Source of the DNA: an uncultured Pyrinomonas sp.
Lineage (GTDB): Bacteria > Acidobacteriota > Blastocatellia > Pyrinomonadales > Pyrinomonadaceae
Reading direction: 5' to 3'
Assembly: GCA_937135995.1 (NCBI GenBank)
Contig: CAKZOF010000346.1
Location: forward strand, 1-9,074
DNA length: 9,074 nucleotides
Part shown: positions 1-7,602 of the stretch, in pieces
Layout: every line of letters starts with the position of its first letter
Numbering within the stretch: the stretch's first letter is position 1
Translations under genes and position numbers: made by a program
The notes under the pieces: model-generated
The model's database searches: none
Told to the model about the DNA's origin: nothing
What the model saw: the letters and a program-made list of their open reading frames with translations, nothing else

Positions 1-2612
1 AAAGGCGTGTCGGCTAAAAAGTTGCTTGTGATGAACTGGTCGCGCCCTTTGCGCAAGTTAAAGGCCGAACCGATGTCGGCAAACGCCGCCAAACTGACGG
101 GGCCGAAGAGCGGGATTCGATACTCGAAGTTCCCCAGAAGCTGCGTGTCAGCCCCGACGTACTGGAAGCTGCGCGCAACCAACGGGGAGTTCCCGCTAGG
201 TCCGGTGAAGACGCCGAGGCTAGCGAAGCGCTGCAACTCTGGAATGGGTTGCGGAGCGCCTGCGGCATTGGAGGCCACCACGACGTTGCGCGAAGTCACG
301 TAAGTATCGAGCGGTGCCAGCGGGCTGATGGAACGGACGTTGTAACCGCGAATGGTGAATTCGTCGCCGAGGAAGAACCGTTCGTAGATCGGCACGCCAT
401 CGACAAAGGCGAGCGAATTAGCGTTGCGTACGGCGGGCGTCACCGAAAAGCTCCCGATGTGCCCGGCCAGAATGCGGAACGCGAAGACTTCCGGCTTCTG
501 CCCGCGCCCTTTGCGGCGCACGGGGATGTATTGCGTGTAAGAAGCAAGCGGCTGATAGGTGCGCACGTCTCCCCCCAAGCCCGAAAAACCGAGCGAGAAG
601 GAGATCTGTTTGCCGTTGGTCGGATCGACGCCGTTGCTGTTGGCAAAGTCGCGCGTGTCGTAAACGAACGTTGGCGTGATGCGGCTGGCCACGATATCCG
701 GCTGCGAGTAGAGCACCGGGATCGCCCGTCGCGGATCTTGCTGATTGACGGGCGGCTCTTTGATGCTCGTGCGCGAGATCGAATACGAGAGGCCGATGCG
801 CGAAAAGGTCGTAAAGCGTCGCTTGCGGTAGAATTCCGACAGCGGCGCGCTGACGAACAGGCTTCCGCCCGTGGTGTTTTGCGTAAACAGATTCTCTTCG
901 CCCGTGTTGATGAAGTCGAAGATCGAACCGACAATGCCGCGCACGGCGTCTGGGTTCTGCGAGAAGATCGTCCCTTCGCCGAAGAACTTGAGCGAGTAGT
1001 TGAAGAGCGAAAAGCCCGCTGTGATCGGACGGTTGCGCACGTACGGCTCGGTGAACGAGAAGAGGAAAGAGCGCTGCCGGTTACCGGCGGCCAACTGGAA
1101 CGAGAGCGATTCGCCACGCCCGAAGAGGTTGTTGGTCGAATACTCCAAGCCAAAGAACGAGCCGCCGATGCCCGACACGCCGCCGTTGAACGAGATCTGC
1201 TGCCGGCCGCGCTCGTTCACCTTGACGTTGATATCGACGTAGCCCTCTTCCTCGTTGGTGCGCAGGTCGGCATCCTTGTCCTTGTCGATCGGATCGAAGA
1301 AGCCGAGCTGATTGAGGCGCACGATGGAATACTCGAAAAGCGACTGGTTGTAAACGTCGCCCTCGTTGAGCAAGAATTCGCGCCTGAGCACGTAGTCGCG
1401 CGTAAACGTGTTGCCCAGAAACTCCAAACGGCGCAGCGTGAACTGCCGTCCTTCCGTGATCTTGATGGTGAAATCGGCGATGCCTTCGTTCGGGTTCTGC
1501 GGATTGTCGCGGAACGAGGGTTCGAGTTCGGCTTCGTACTGCAAAAAGCCCTGCGTCCCGTAAACGCGCTTCAGGTCTTCGTAGATCGCTTTGCCGATAC
1601 GTTCGCCGTTGGCGATGTCGCCTTTGTTCAACCCGATGACGTTCTGAATGTACTGCTCGGAGAGGATCGAGTTACCTTCGATCTTGATGTCGCCGATGCG
1701 GTAGATCTTGCCTTCGACCACGGGGATCGTGACGCGCAACGCATCATCGGTCGAGGAGAGCAACGGCAACGGGATGAAGAAGCCCGTCTTTCGCCGCCCG
1801 ATGCCCTCGACGCGCGGCTCGCCCGTGCGAGCTTGCAGATACCCTTTGGAGCGCATGTAGAGTTCGACGCGCCGCCGGTCTTCATCCAGTTTGCGCGTGT
1901 CGAGGATGTCTTGGCCGCGAAAGCGCGAGATGAGACCGCTCTCTTTGACGTACTTCATCTGCGATCGCAGCTCGCCGTCCTTGAAGACACGATTGCCGAC
2001 GAAATCTATCTCGACGACGCGCACGCGCTCGCCTTGATTGACGACAAAGGTGACGGCGGTGGAGGTGGCCGAAACCTCTTCGGTCTTCACCTCGACGGTG
2101 GCGTTTGGATAGCCGCGCGCGGCGAGAAGCTCTTTGATGATGCGCGTTGCATTGCGCACTTTGACCGGATCGTAGATCGATTCTTTGGAGACGCCGACGC
2201 GCGCTTCGCGGAAAGCCTTGAGCACATCCGCTTCGGTGACGGCTTTCAACCCTTCGAACTGCAGGTCGCGGATGATGGGCAACTCTTTGACTTCGAAGAT
2301 CACTTCGACGCCGCCGCGCGGCCCGTCCTGCACGAGAACGCGCGAGGCCGTCTTGTCGAACCAACCGAGCGCCATGATGGCCTGAAAATCACGCTGCACC
2401 TGCTGTTCGTTGTACGGGTCGCCCGGCCGCGTCTGCACGTAGTAGAGTATGGCATCATCGCTGATGCGCCGATTACCCTGCACGTCGACCGCTTCGACGA
2501 GGCGCTGCTGTTGCTGTTGCGGCGCCATTTCCACCGTCGGGGTCCAGAAAACGCCGCCGATGACGATCAACGCGACGAGCCGAACAAACCAAGGCATGCG
2601 CAAGATTTGCAT
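1..2612 (-). CDS. bamA: BamA, outer-membrane beta-barrel assembly protein (Omp85), 3' end missing
   Basis: BamA is the core of the BAM complex, which folds beta-barrel proteins into the outer membrane. My reverse-strand translation runs 870 codons from ATG 2612 to the left edge without a stop. Residues 1-28 look like a signal peptide (R5, R11, then hydrophobic LVALIVIGGVF), followed by a run of five Gln. Five POTRA domains follow at about 36-112, 113-194, 195-300, 301-388 and 389-467, each with a VEGN/FVGN-like first strand (VDVQGN, IDFVGN, IKIEGN, LEFLGN). The third is long because of an insert around 262-290. The barrel begins near 470 (ISFNGGVSGIGG, NNLFGRGE) and includes YDTRD (651-655) and the family motif IRGY (754-757). 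The last strands lie outside the window. The start is supported by AGAGGA six bases upstream and by the signal peptide. It is separated from clpC by its own promoter. Identification is secure; the acidobacterial affinity is inferred. Confidence 0.96.
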   Translation of the reverse strand, partial: MQILRMPWFVRLVALIVIGGVFWTPTVEMAPQQQQQRLVEAVDVQGNRRISDDAILYYVQTRPGDPYNEQQVQRDFQAIMALGWFDKTASRVLVQDGPRGGVEVIFEVKELPIIRDLQFEGLKAVTEADVLKAFREARVGVSKESIYDPVKVRNATRIIKELLAARGYPNATVEVKTEEVSATSTAVTFVVNQGERVRVVEIDFVGNRVFKDGELRSQMKYVKESGLISRFRGQDILDTRKLDEDRRRVELYMRSKGYLQARTGEPRVEGIGRRKTGFFIPLPLLSSTDDALRVTIPVVEGKIYRIGDIKIEGNSILSEQYIQNVIGLNKGDIANGERIGKAIYEDLKRVYGTQGFLQYEAELEPSFRDNPQNPNEGIADFTIKITEGRQFTLRRLEFLGNTFTRDYVLRREFLLNEGDVYNQSLFEYSIVRLNQLGFFDPIDKDKDADLRTNEEEGYVDINVKVNERGRQQISFNGGVSGIGGSFFGLEYSTNNLFGRGESLSFQLAAGNRQRSFLFSFTEPYVRNRPITAGFSLFNYSLKFFGEGTIFSQNPDAVRGIVGSIFDFINTGEENLFTQNTTGGSLFVSAPLSEFYRKRRFTTFSRIGLSYSISRTSIKEPPVNQQDPRRAIPVLYSQPDIVASRITPTFVYDTRDFANSNGVDPTNGKQISFSLGFSGLGGDVRTYQPLASYTQYIPVRRKGRGQKPEVFAFRILAGHIGSFSVTPAVRNANSLAFVDGVPIYERFFLGDEFTIRGYNVRSISPLAPLDTYVTSRNVVVASNAAGAPQPIPELQRFASLGVFTGPSGNSPLVARSFQYVGADTQLLGNFEYRIPLFGPVSLAAFADIGSAFNLRKGRDQFITSNFLADTP

Positions 2613-2618
2613 AAGTAT

Positions 2619-2624
2619 TCCTCT
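2619..2624 (-). promoter_or_regulatory. bamA ribosome binding site
   Basis: The minus strand reads AGAGGA followed by a six-base spacer (ATACTT) and ATG at 2612. This is the clearest Shine-Dalgarno match in the window and fixes the bamA start at 2612 rather than at the second Met (codon 6). Confidence 0.75.
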
Positions 2625-2738
2625 GACCGTGCCTTCTCCGGCTCCCGCGAGCGGAGAGCTTTCGATTCCCATCAGACCTCTTCGCGCATTCGGCGTCGGG
2701 AAACGAAGCGCAACACGGGAAGCTTCGCCATTTGATTC

Positions 2739-2756
2739 CGACGGGCAAGCCCGCCG
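2739..2756 (-). other. Hairpin in the bamA 5' leader
   Basis: The minus strand reads CGGCGGGCTTGCCCGTCG, which can fold into a stem of seven pairs (one G-U) with the four-base loop CTTG. It lies about 25-40 bases after the predicted transcription start and about 125 bases before the bamA ATG. There is no T-run after it, so it is not an intrinsic terminator. It may stabilise the leader or be incidental in GC-rich DNA. Confidence 0.35.
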
Positions 2757-2785
2757 TTGCCAGGCATCTTTCGGCAAAGCGGCGC

Positions 2786-2815
2786 ATTATAACGGGAATT
2801 CATCTGCAAAAGCAA
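2786..2815 (-). promoter_or_regulatory. Predicted sigma-70-type promoter of bamA
   Basis: On the minus strand a TTGCTT -35 box (2810-2815) is followed by an 18-base spacer and a perfect TATAAT -10 box (2786-2791). Transcription would start near 2779, giving a leader of about 167 bases before the ATG at 2612. An AT-rich patch like this stands out in otherwise GC-rich sequence. It implies bamA can be transcribed independently of clpC. The match is by eye; no start site is known. Confidence 0.65.
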
Positions 2816-2854
2816 AAATTGCGCACTCCTCAGCTGACTCCTCTGAACGAGCGC
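2814..2854 (-). terminator. Candidate intrinsic terminator after clpC
   Basis: Downstream of the clpC stop (2909-2911) the minus strand has an imperfect inverted repeat: GCGCTC then TTCAG on the left, and CTGAG, GAG then CGC on the right. The loop is about nine bases, about eleven pairs can form, and there are a single-G bulge and a TG bulge. It is followed by AATTTTT (T-run 2814-2818). This is the expected form of a Rho-independent terminator, but the stem is broken and its T-run overlaps the bamA -35 box, so read-through into bamA is possible. Confidence 0.4.
2825..2843 (-). repeat. Direct repeat flanking a TCAGCT core, just upstream of the bamA -35 box
   Basis: The minus strand reads GAGGAGTCAGCTGAGGAGT: two copies of GAGGAGT (2837-2843 and 2825-2831) offset by twelve bases, with the palindrome TCAGCTGA between and partly within them. 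It ends ten bases upstream of the -35 box, where an activator could bind, but it also lies inside the candidate clpC terminator stem. The function is unknown and the repeat may simply belong to that hairpin. Confidence 0.35.
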
Positions 2855-2908
2855 ATGCAAGGTCCCGACGGGGCGTCCCTTAGATGATGGAGGCAGCGGC
2901 GATTCTGC

Positions 2909-5257
2909 TCAACGGATCAACAACGCATCGCCCGGCTCTTCGACTTCTGCCGGACGATAGCTTAAGTTGTCGCCTTCGACGTAGACTTCAACCATGTTGG
3001 TTCCGCCGAGCGAGCCTTGAATGATCGCCTCGCTGATCGGATCCTCAACGTACTTCTGCAGCGCGCGGCGTAGCGGGCGCGCGCCATAGGACCGATCGGA
3101 GCAAGTCTTGGCGACGATCCAGCGTTTGGCTTCGTCCGTCAGGCGCACTTCGAGCCCGCGCCGTGCGAGCGTCTTGTTCAACTGTGCGACTTGCAAGCCG
3201 ACAATCTCCAGCAACTCTTCGTCGTTGAGCGGATCGAAGATGATGATCTCGTCCAAGCGGTTGATGAACTCTGGATTGAAGGTCTGGCGCACGGCCGACA
3301 TCACCATCTCTTCCATCTTTTCGCGCGTCGCATCGGCAGAAGCCTGAAAACCGAGCGCACCGCGCTTTTGGATGAAGCGCGCGCCGATGTTCGACGTCAT
3401 GATGATGATCGTGTTCTTGAAATCGACCGTGTTGCCGAGCGAATCGGTTAGGATGCCGTCTTCGAAGACCTGCAACAGGATATTGAACAGGTCCGGATGG
3501 GCTTTTTCGATCTCGTCGAAAAGGACGACCGAGTAAGGCGAGCGTTTGATCCGCTCGGTCAGTTGTCCACCCTCTTCGTGTCCGACGTAGCCGGGCGGGC
3601 TGCCGATGAGTTTGGAGACGGCGTGCTTCTCCATGAACTCGGACATGTCGAAGCGGATCATCGCGCGCTCGGAACCGAACAGGAATTCGGCCAGCGACCG
3701 CGCCACTTCGGTCTTGCCGACGCCCGTCGGCCCCAAGAAGAGGAACGATCCCACCGGACGATTCGGGTTCTTCAGTCCGGCGCGCGAACGGCGAATGGCG
3801 CGCGCCAGCGCCGAGATGGCCGACCGTTGCGCGACGACGCGCCGGTGCAGTTCTTCCTCGATGCGCAGGAGCTTTTGCGACTCTTCTTCCTTGAGCGACG
3901 TGATGGGGATGCCCGTCCAACGCGCGATCACCTCTTCGACGTCGTCTTTGGTCACTTCGACCGGAAGCAGCGCGTCGTCTTCGGCGGCGAAGCGAGAACC
4001 TAAATCGGCGAAAAAGCTTGGCCCATCGTAGAGCGAGCCGGACCTTTCGCGACGCGCGCGGAGCTTGACGCGCGCTCCAGCTTCGTCGATGACATCGATG
4101 GCCTTGTCTGGCAGAAAACGGTCCGGAATGTAACGGTTCGATTGATAGACAGCCGCTTCCAACGCCTCGCGCGTGTAGCGCACTTCATGAAAAGCTTCGT
4201 ACCGTTCGCGCAGTCCCTCGAGGATGCGGATGGCCTCTTCCTCGGTCGGAGGCGGCACCTTGACAGCTTGAAAGCGCCGTTCGAGCGAGCGGTCGCGCTC
4301 GATTGATTTGCGGAACTCGGCTGGCGTGGTTGCGCCGATGCACTGGATTTCGCCACGCGACAGCGCTGGCTTCAGGATGTTGGCGGCATCGAGCGAGCCT
4401 TCGGCGCTGCCGGCCCCGACAAGCGTGTGCAACTCGTCGATGAAGACGATGTACTGCGGGTTTTCGATCAATTCCCGCATGATCTGTTTGAGCCTTTCCT
4501 CGAACTGGCCGCGGTACTTGGTGCCGGCGACGATGAGCGAAAGATCGAGCGACAAGATGCGCTTGTTTTCGAGAAAAGGCGGGACTTCGCCACGCACGAT
4601 CCGCTGCGCCAACCCTTCGACGATGGCCGTCTTGCCGACACCCGGCTCACCGATCAAGACCGGGTTGTTCTTGGTCCGGCGGCAGAGGATCTGCACGACG
4701 CGCTCGATTTCGGCTTCGCGTCCGACCAATGGATCAAGCCGATCGTTCATCGCGTCTTCGGTCAGATCGCGTGAAAACTCGGCCAGATGCGGCGTCTCCT
4801 TCTTCTGCGTGGCGCGCGGGTCCGAACCGTGCGACCGCGCGATCTCTTCGCGCACGGCGCTGACGCGCAACCCGCGTTCGTGAAGGATTTCGGCGGCGAG
4901 CGAACGCTCGTCGCGCAACAAACCCAACAGCAGGTGCTCGGTTCCGATGTGCTTGTGGCCGAGCCGCTCTGACTCTTCGTGTGCGTAGATCAGCACGCGC
5001 TTGGTGTCGGGCGCCAGCGGCAGTTCGACGCTGGTCGAGATCTTCTCGCGTATCATCGTTCGCGCTTCGATGTCGCGCCGGATCGCTTCGACCGACATCT
5101 GCGAACGCGCGAGAAAACGCTGCGTCAACCCCTTGTCTTCGCGCAGCAGGCCGAGCAACAAGTGTTCTGGTTCGATGGCTGGAGCACCGAATTGCGCTGC
5201 TTCGTAACGTGCAAAGAAGATGACCCGTCGCGCCTTTTCCGTGTAGCGTTCAAACAT
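2909..5257 (-). CDS. clpC: ClpC-type AAA+ protein unfoldase (Hsp100), short middle domain
   Basis: This 782-residue ATP-driven unfoldase is expected to feed substrates to the ClpP protease in the cytoplasm. The start [11 protein letters not shown] is the usual ClpC N-terminus. Two Clp-R repeats (about 1-65 and 78-142, each with an EHLLLGLL core) form the substrate/adaptor domain. AAA-1 has Walker A GEPGVGKT (203-210), pore loop KYRG (247-250), Walker B VFIDE (271-275) and an arginine finger in ERRF (326-329). AAA-2 has Walker A GPTGVGKT (509-516), pore loop GYVG (556-559), Walker B VVLFDE (577-582) and sensor 2 GARPLRR (725-731). LGF (635-637) fits the loop that docks on ClpP. The segment between the two AAA modules (about 398-436) is only about 35-40 residues and lacks the coiled-coil UVR-type M domain, which explains its being shorter than Bacillus ClpC (about 810). 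A weak AGGCGG lies eight bases before the ATG. It is transcribed from its own TATAAT promoter; no CIRCE or CtsR box was seen. Confidence 0.96.
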   Translation of the reverse strand: MFERYTEKARRVIFFARYEAAQFGAPAIEPEHLLLGLLREDKGLTQRFLARSQMSVEAIRRDIEARTMIREKISTSVELPLAPDTKRVLIYAHEESERLGHKHIGTEHLLLGLLRDERSLAAEILHERGLRVSAVREEIARSHGSDPRATQKKETPHLAEFSRDLTEDAMNDRLDPLVGREAEIERVVQILCRRTKNNPVLIGEPGVGKTAIVEGLAQRIVRGEVPPFLENKRILSLDLSLIVAGTKYRGQFEERLKQIMRELIENPQYIVFIDELHTLVGAGSAEGSLDAANILKPALSRGEIQCIGATTPAEFRKSIERDRSLERRFQAVKVPPPTEEEAIRILEGLRERYEAFHEVRYTREALEAAVYQSNRYIPDRFLPDKAIDVIDEAGARVKLRARRERSGSLYDGPSFFADLGSRFAAEDDALLPVEVTKDDVEEVIARWTGIPITSLKEEESQKLLRIEEELHRRVVAQRSAISALARAIRRSRAGLKNPNRPVGSFLFLGPTGVGKTEVARSLAEFLFGSERAMIRFDMSEFMEKHAVSKLIGSPPGYVGHEEGGQLTERIKRSPYSVVLFDEIEKAHPDLFNILLQVFEDGILTDSLGNTVDFKNTIIIMTSNIGARFIQKRGALGFQASADATREKMEEMVMSAVRQTFNPEFINRLDEIIIFDPLNDEELLEIVGLQVAQLNKTLARRGLEVRLTDEAKRWIVAKTCSDRSYGARPLRRALQKYVEDPISEAIIQGSLGGTNMVEVYVEGDNLSYRPAEVEEPGDALLIR

Positions 5258-5337
5258 GAAACCTACCGCCTAGAATCAAAACGTTTCGCTTCATCTATGA
5301 TCGCGGTTCGCCTCATCGCGTCCCTTTTTGCTCGAAG

Positions 5338-5367
5338 ATTATAACCCAACACCGCACCGGCTGAAAG
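5338..5367 (-). promoter_or_regulatory. Predicted clpC promoter (perfect -10, weak -35)
   Basis: The minus strand has TATAAT at 5338-5343, preceded 18 bases upstream by CTTTCA (5362-5367), which matches only three of six -35 positions. Transcription would begin near 5331, leaving a leader of about 73 bases to the clpC ATG at 5257. I saw no CIRCE inverted repeat, CtsR heptad repeat or heat-shock-sigma-like element in 5258-5450, so stress control is not evident. The rest of that 193-base gap has no gene and no clear terminator for lolD. Confidence 0.55.
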
Positions 5368-5450
5368 AGGCAAAGCGCTTCTGCCCTCGCCCTGCCGACG
5401 CGCCCGAACAACGCGCGGCGAACGCGATGGAACGCTGGCGCCCCCACCCC

Positions 5451-6257
5451 TCACCGTTCAGCATCAGCAGAGCGCACCACCCCGCCTTCGATGAGCAACG
5501 TGCGATCACACCGTTGCGCTACTTGTTCATTGTGCGTGACGATCAACGCCGTCGTCCGGTGCTCCTGGCAAAGAGCGATCAACAACTCCACGACATTTGC
5601 CGCGGTCTGCGGGTCGAGGTTGCCCGTCGGCTCGTCGGCGAGCAACAACGAGGGCGCCGAAACGAGCGCGCGCGCGATGGCGGCGCGTTGCTGTTCGCCC
5701 GCCGACAACTGCGCGACGGAATGCGCACATCGGTCGCTCAACCCGACCTGCGCAAGCAACCGATGCGCCCGCTCCCGTGCTTCGCGGCCCGGTCGCCGCG
5801 CAATGAGCAACGGCAGCGCGACGTTCTCCAGCGTCGCGAGATCCGGCAACAGGCGGTGCGCTTGAAAGACAACTGCGACGTGCTCTCTTCTCCACCGCGC
5901 GAGCGCCGCGTCGTCGGCGCGTGTGATGTCGAAACGCCCGAAGACGATCTGGCCGCTATCGGCCCGTTCGATTCCGGCGATCAAATGAAGCAGGGTCGTC
6001 TTTCCAGCGCCGGAAGCGCCCGTGATGGCAACGATTTCGCCCGCTCCGACGGCAAAGCTCGCGCGCCGCAATACGTCGATCGAAACGTTTGTCGGATGGT
6101 GAAAGCTTTTGCACAGGTCACGCACCACAAGCGCTGCGCCGTCGCGCTCCGTCGCTTCTGGTCGTGCGGCGACCTTTTTCGTCTCAACGGAAGACACGAT
6201 CTCGCCCATGCTTTGTCCCGTCGCAAATCGTTCTTTTCGCGCGTCACCGTCGCTCAT
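5451..6257 (-). CDS. lolD: LolD-type ABC transporter ATP-binding subunit
   Basis: This is the ATPase that powers release of outer-membrane lipoproteins from the inner membrane. It has 268 residues if started at ATG 6257. It carries Walker A GASGAGKT (80-87), a Q-loop at Q132, ABC signature LSAGEQQR (184-191), Walker B LLLADEP (204-210), D-loop NLD (213-215) and the switch His in THN (H242). The spacing and the LADEPTGNLD block fit the LolD/FtsE/MacB branch, and the LolC/E-type partner next door makes LolD the best name. The ATG overlaps the stop of the permease gene as ATGA (6254-6257), indicating translational coupling. The first 40 or so residues before the ABC core are polar and not typical of LolD (about 230 residues). 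A second ATG 16 codons in (6209) is an alternative start. Neither has a strong Shine-Dalgarno. Confidence 0.9.
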   Translation of the reverse strand: MSDGDARKERFATGQSMGEIVSSVETKKVAARPEATERDGAALVVRDLCKSFHHPTNVSIDVLRRASFAVGAGEIVAITGASGAGKTTLLHLIAGIERADSGQIVFGRFDITRADDAALARWRREHVAVVFQAHRLLPDLATLENVALPLLIARRPGREARERAHRLLAQVGLSDRCAHSVAQLSAGEQQRAAIARALVSAPSLLLADEPTGNLDPQTAANVVELLIALCQEHRTTALIVTHNEQVAQRCDRTLLIEGGVVRSADAER

Positions 6258-7459
6258 TCGTTCCGAAGGGCCACCGCCGGACGGTGCCTCTGCGCGCCCC
6301 GTGCCGGACCGACCGAGGCCGCTAGGCAAATGATCAAGGCTACCGCCGCCGTCATCAACACGTCCGACACACGCGGATGGAGCGGTACCGCGTTGATCGA
6401 GTAAACGTCGGCGGGAAGGCGGATCAAACCGAAGCGATTGCCGAGCGCGCATGCGCCCAAACCACTGACCGCGCCGAGCGCGACGCCGAAACAGCCGATG
6501 AGCAGTCCTTGCGCGATGAAGATCGCATGGATGCTCGCCGCACTCGCCCCCATGACGCGCAACATGGCGATGTCGGCGCGGCGCTCGGCGACCGTCAACG
6601 AGAGCGCGGCGAAGACGTTGGTCGCGGCGACGCCGATCAACAAAGCGATGAGCAGCGCAACCAACCGCCGTTCGAAGGCGAGCGCAGCGAAGAACGGACG
6701 ATTCGCTTCCTGCCAGTTGACTGTGGAGAACTCTTGGCCGAGCACGCGGCGGACTTCGCCTTCCACTGCGGCGACGTTGAACGGGTCATCCACTTCAAGA
6801 CCGATGACCGACGGCGCGCCGGTCCATTCGATGGCGGCTCCGAGCGGCACGTAGACCCAAGAAGCATCGTACTCGAACAAGCCCGAGCGAAAGATGCCGA
6901 CCACGCGCGCCATCACCATCCGCGGTTCGATCCCGTCCAGCGTTTCGCCGCGCGCGACAACCAAAGCCACCACATCGCCCACCTGCGCGCCGATCCTTTC
7001 GGCCAACTTCTCGCCGACGACAAGCGGCGTCGGCTCGTGCTCTTGGTAAAACGCGGCGAAAGAACCAGCGACCAGCGCCGGACGCTCGGTTTCGGTCTCC
7101 GCATCGAGCGCGCGCAACACGGCGGGCGAGATCGCCTCCGACCCTTCCAAGAGCGCGCCCGTGTAGGCGGTGGCATGGGCGCGGCGCACGCCTTTCACCG
7201 CTCGCAAACGGGCGACCAAAGCGCGCCAATCGCCGATGGAACCGCCATCCGTTCGCATCAACGTGATGTGATCGGCGCTCCGTAAGATACTGTCGCGCAC
7301 CGCATCGCGAAAGCCGTTCGCCAGCGCGAGCGCGAAGATGAGCGCGCCGACGCCCGTGCCGATACCGAGCACGGCGATACGCGTCACCCACCGCGCCGCC
7401 ATTCGGCCGTGCGGTGCTCGTAAGTAACGCCACGCGAGAAAGAGTTCGTAAAGCATCAT
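6254..7459 (-). CDS. lolC: LolC/LolE-family lipoprotein-releasing ABC permease
   Basis: This inner-membrane permease, with LolD, extracts lipoproteins and passes them toward the outer-membrane carrier. From ATG 7459 it has 401 residues, the normal size for LolC/E. The start MMLYELFLAWRYLRA is typical; the frame stays open upstream to 7648, but that part is arginine-rich and unlike the family. TM1 is at about 27-50, followed by a large periplasmic domain (about 51-262) with the family signature VGIFRSGLFEYD (187-198) and NWQEANRPFF. TM2 is at about 266-290, then ERRADIAMLRVMGAS (292-306), the cytoplasmic coupling segment. TM3 is at about 309-340 and TM4 at about 366-386. The ending RPAVALRNE is also family-like. 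Only one permease gene is visible, so it probably works as a homodimer or single-type LolF/E-like subunit rather than a LolC plus LolE pair. No clear RBS or promoter was found upstream. Confidence 0.92.
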   Translation of the reverse strand: MMLYELFLAWRYLRAPHGRMAARWVTRIAVLGIGTGVGALIFALALANGFRDAVRDSILRSADHITLMRTDGGSIGDWRALVARLRAVKGVRRAHATAYTGALLEGSEAISPAVLRALDAETETERPALVAGSFAAFYQEHEPTPLVVGEKLAERIGAQVGDVVALVVARGETLDGIEPRMVMARVVGIFRSGLFEYDASWVYVPLGAAIEWTGAPSVIGLEVDDPFNVAAVEGEVRRVLGQEFSTVNWQEANRPFFAALAFERRLVALLIALLIGVAATNVFAALSLTVAERRADIAMLRVMGASAASIHAIFIAQGLLIGCFGVALGAVSGLGACALGNRFGLIRLPADVYSINAVPLHPRVSDVLMTAAVALIICLAASVGPARGAQRHRPAVALRNE

Positions 7460-7493
7460 GGGCCGAAAGCGCCGACCGGCGCGCGAGCCGGAC

Positions 7494-7509
7494 CGTGGCA
7501 AGAACCACG
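7494..7509 (-). other. Small hairpin upstream of lolC/E
   Basis: The minus strand has CGTGG, a six-base loop (TTCTTG) and CCACG, about 35 bases before the permease ATG at 7459. The stem is five perfect pairs with no T-run. The stretch 7460-7562 otherwise contains GC-rich sequence with no recognisable -10/-35 pair and no Shine-Dalgarno, so how the lolC/E-lolD pair is transcribed is not visible here. Confidence 0.25.
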
Positions 7510-7562
7510 CGGAAGTCAGATCGAAGCGCCGATCAAAACGCTCATCACCATCACAAACCGAA

Positions 7563-7586
7563 GCTCCGGGTGCGCGCCCCCGGAGC
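7563..7586 (-). terminator. GC-rich hairpin after the glycosyltransferase gene, possible terminator
   Basis: A perfect eight-pair inverted repeat (GCTCCGGG and CCCGGAGC) encloses an eight-base loop (GGCGCGCA on the minus strand). It lies about 80 bases after the glycosyltransferase stop (7667-7669) and upstream of the lolC/E pair. The sequence that follows is TTCGGTTTG, T-enriched but not a true T-run. It may therefore end transcription weakly or just protect the 3' end. Confidence 0.45.
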
Positions 7587-7602
7587 GCGCGCTTGCAGAC
7601 CG

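Noticed and set aside
249..2735. An 828-codon open frame on the plus strand opposite bamA
   Set aside because: Its codons are in exact register with the bamA codons on the other strand, so a stop could arise only where bamA uses TTA, CTA or TCA, which this GC-rich gene almost never does. The translation is rich in Arg, Asp, Val and Ala with no domain, whereas the minus strand gives a full BamA.
2672..2860. A 62-codon minus-strand frame in the clpC-bamA gap
   Set aside because: It starts upstream of the predicted promoter inside the terminator region, has no good RBS and no recognisable product; only its shorter 3' part could be a leader peptide, which is speculative.
5328..6404. A 358-codon plus-strand open frame opposite lolD
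   Set aside because: It covers a complete ABC ATPase on the minus strand with every catalytic motif; the plus-strand product shows no recognisable domain.
6377..7285. A 302-codon plus-strand frame opposite lolC/E
   Set aside because: The product is a low-complexity Arg/Asp-rich sequence, the mirror of a membrane protein gene with clear LolC/E motifs.
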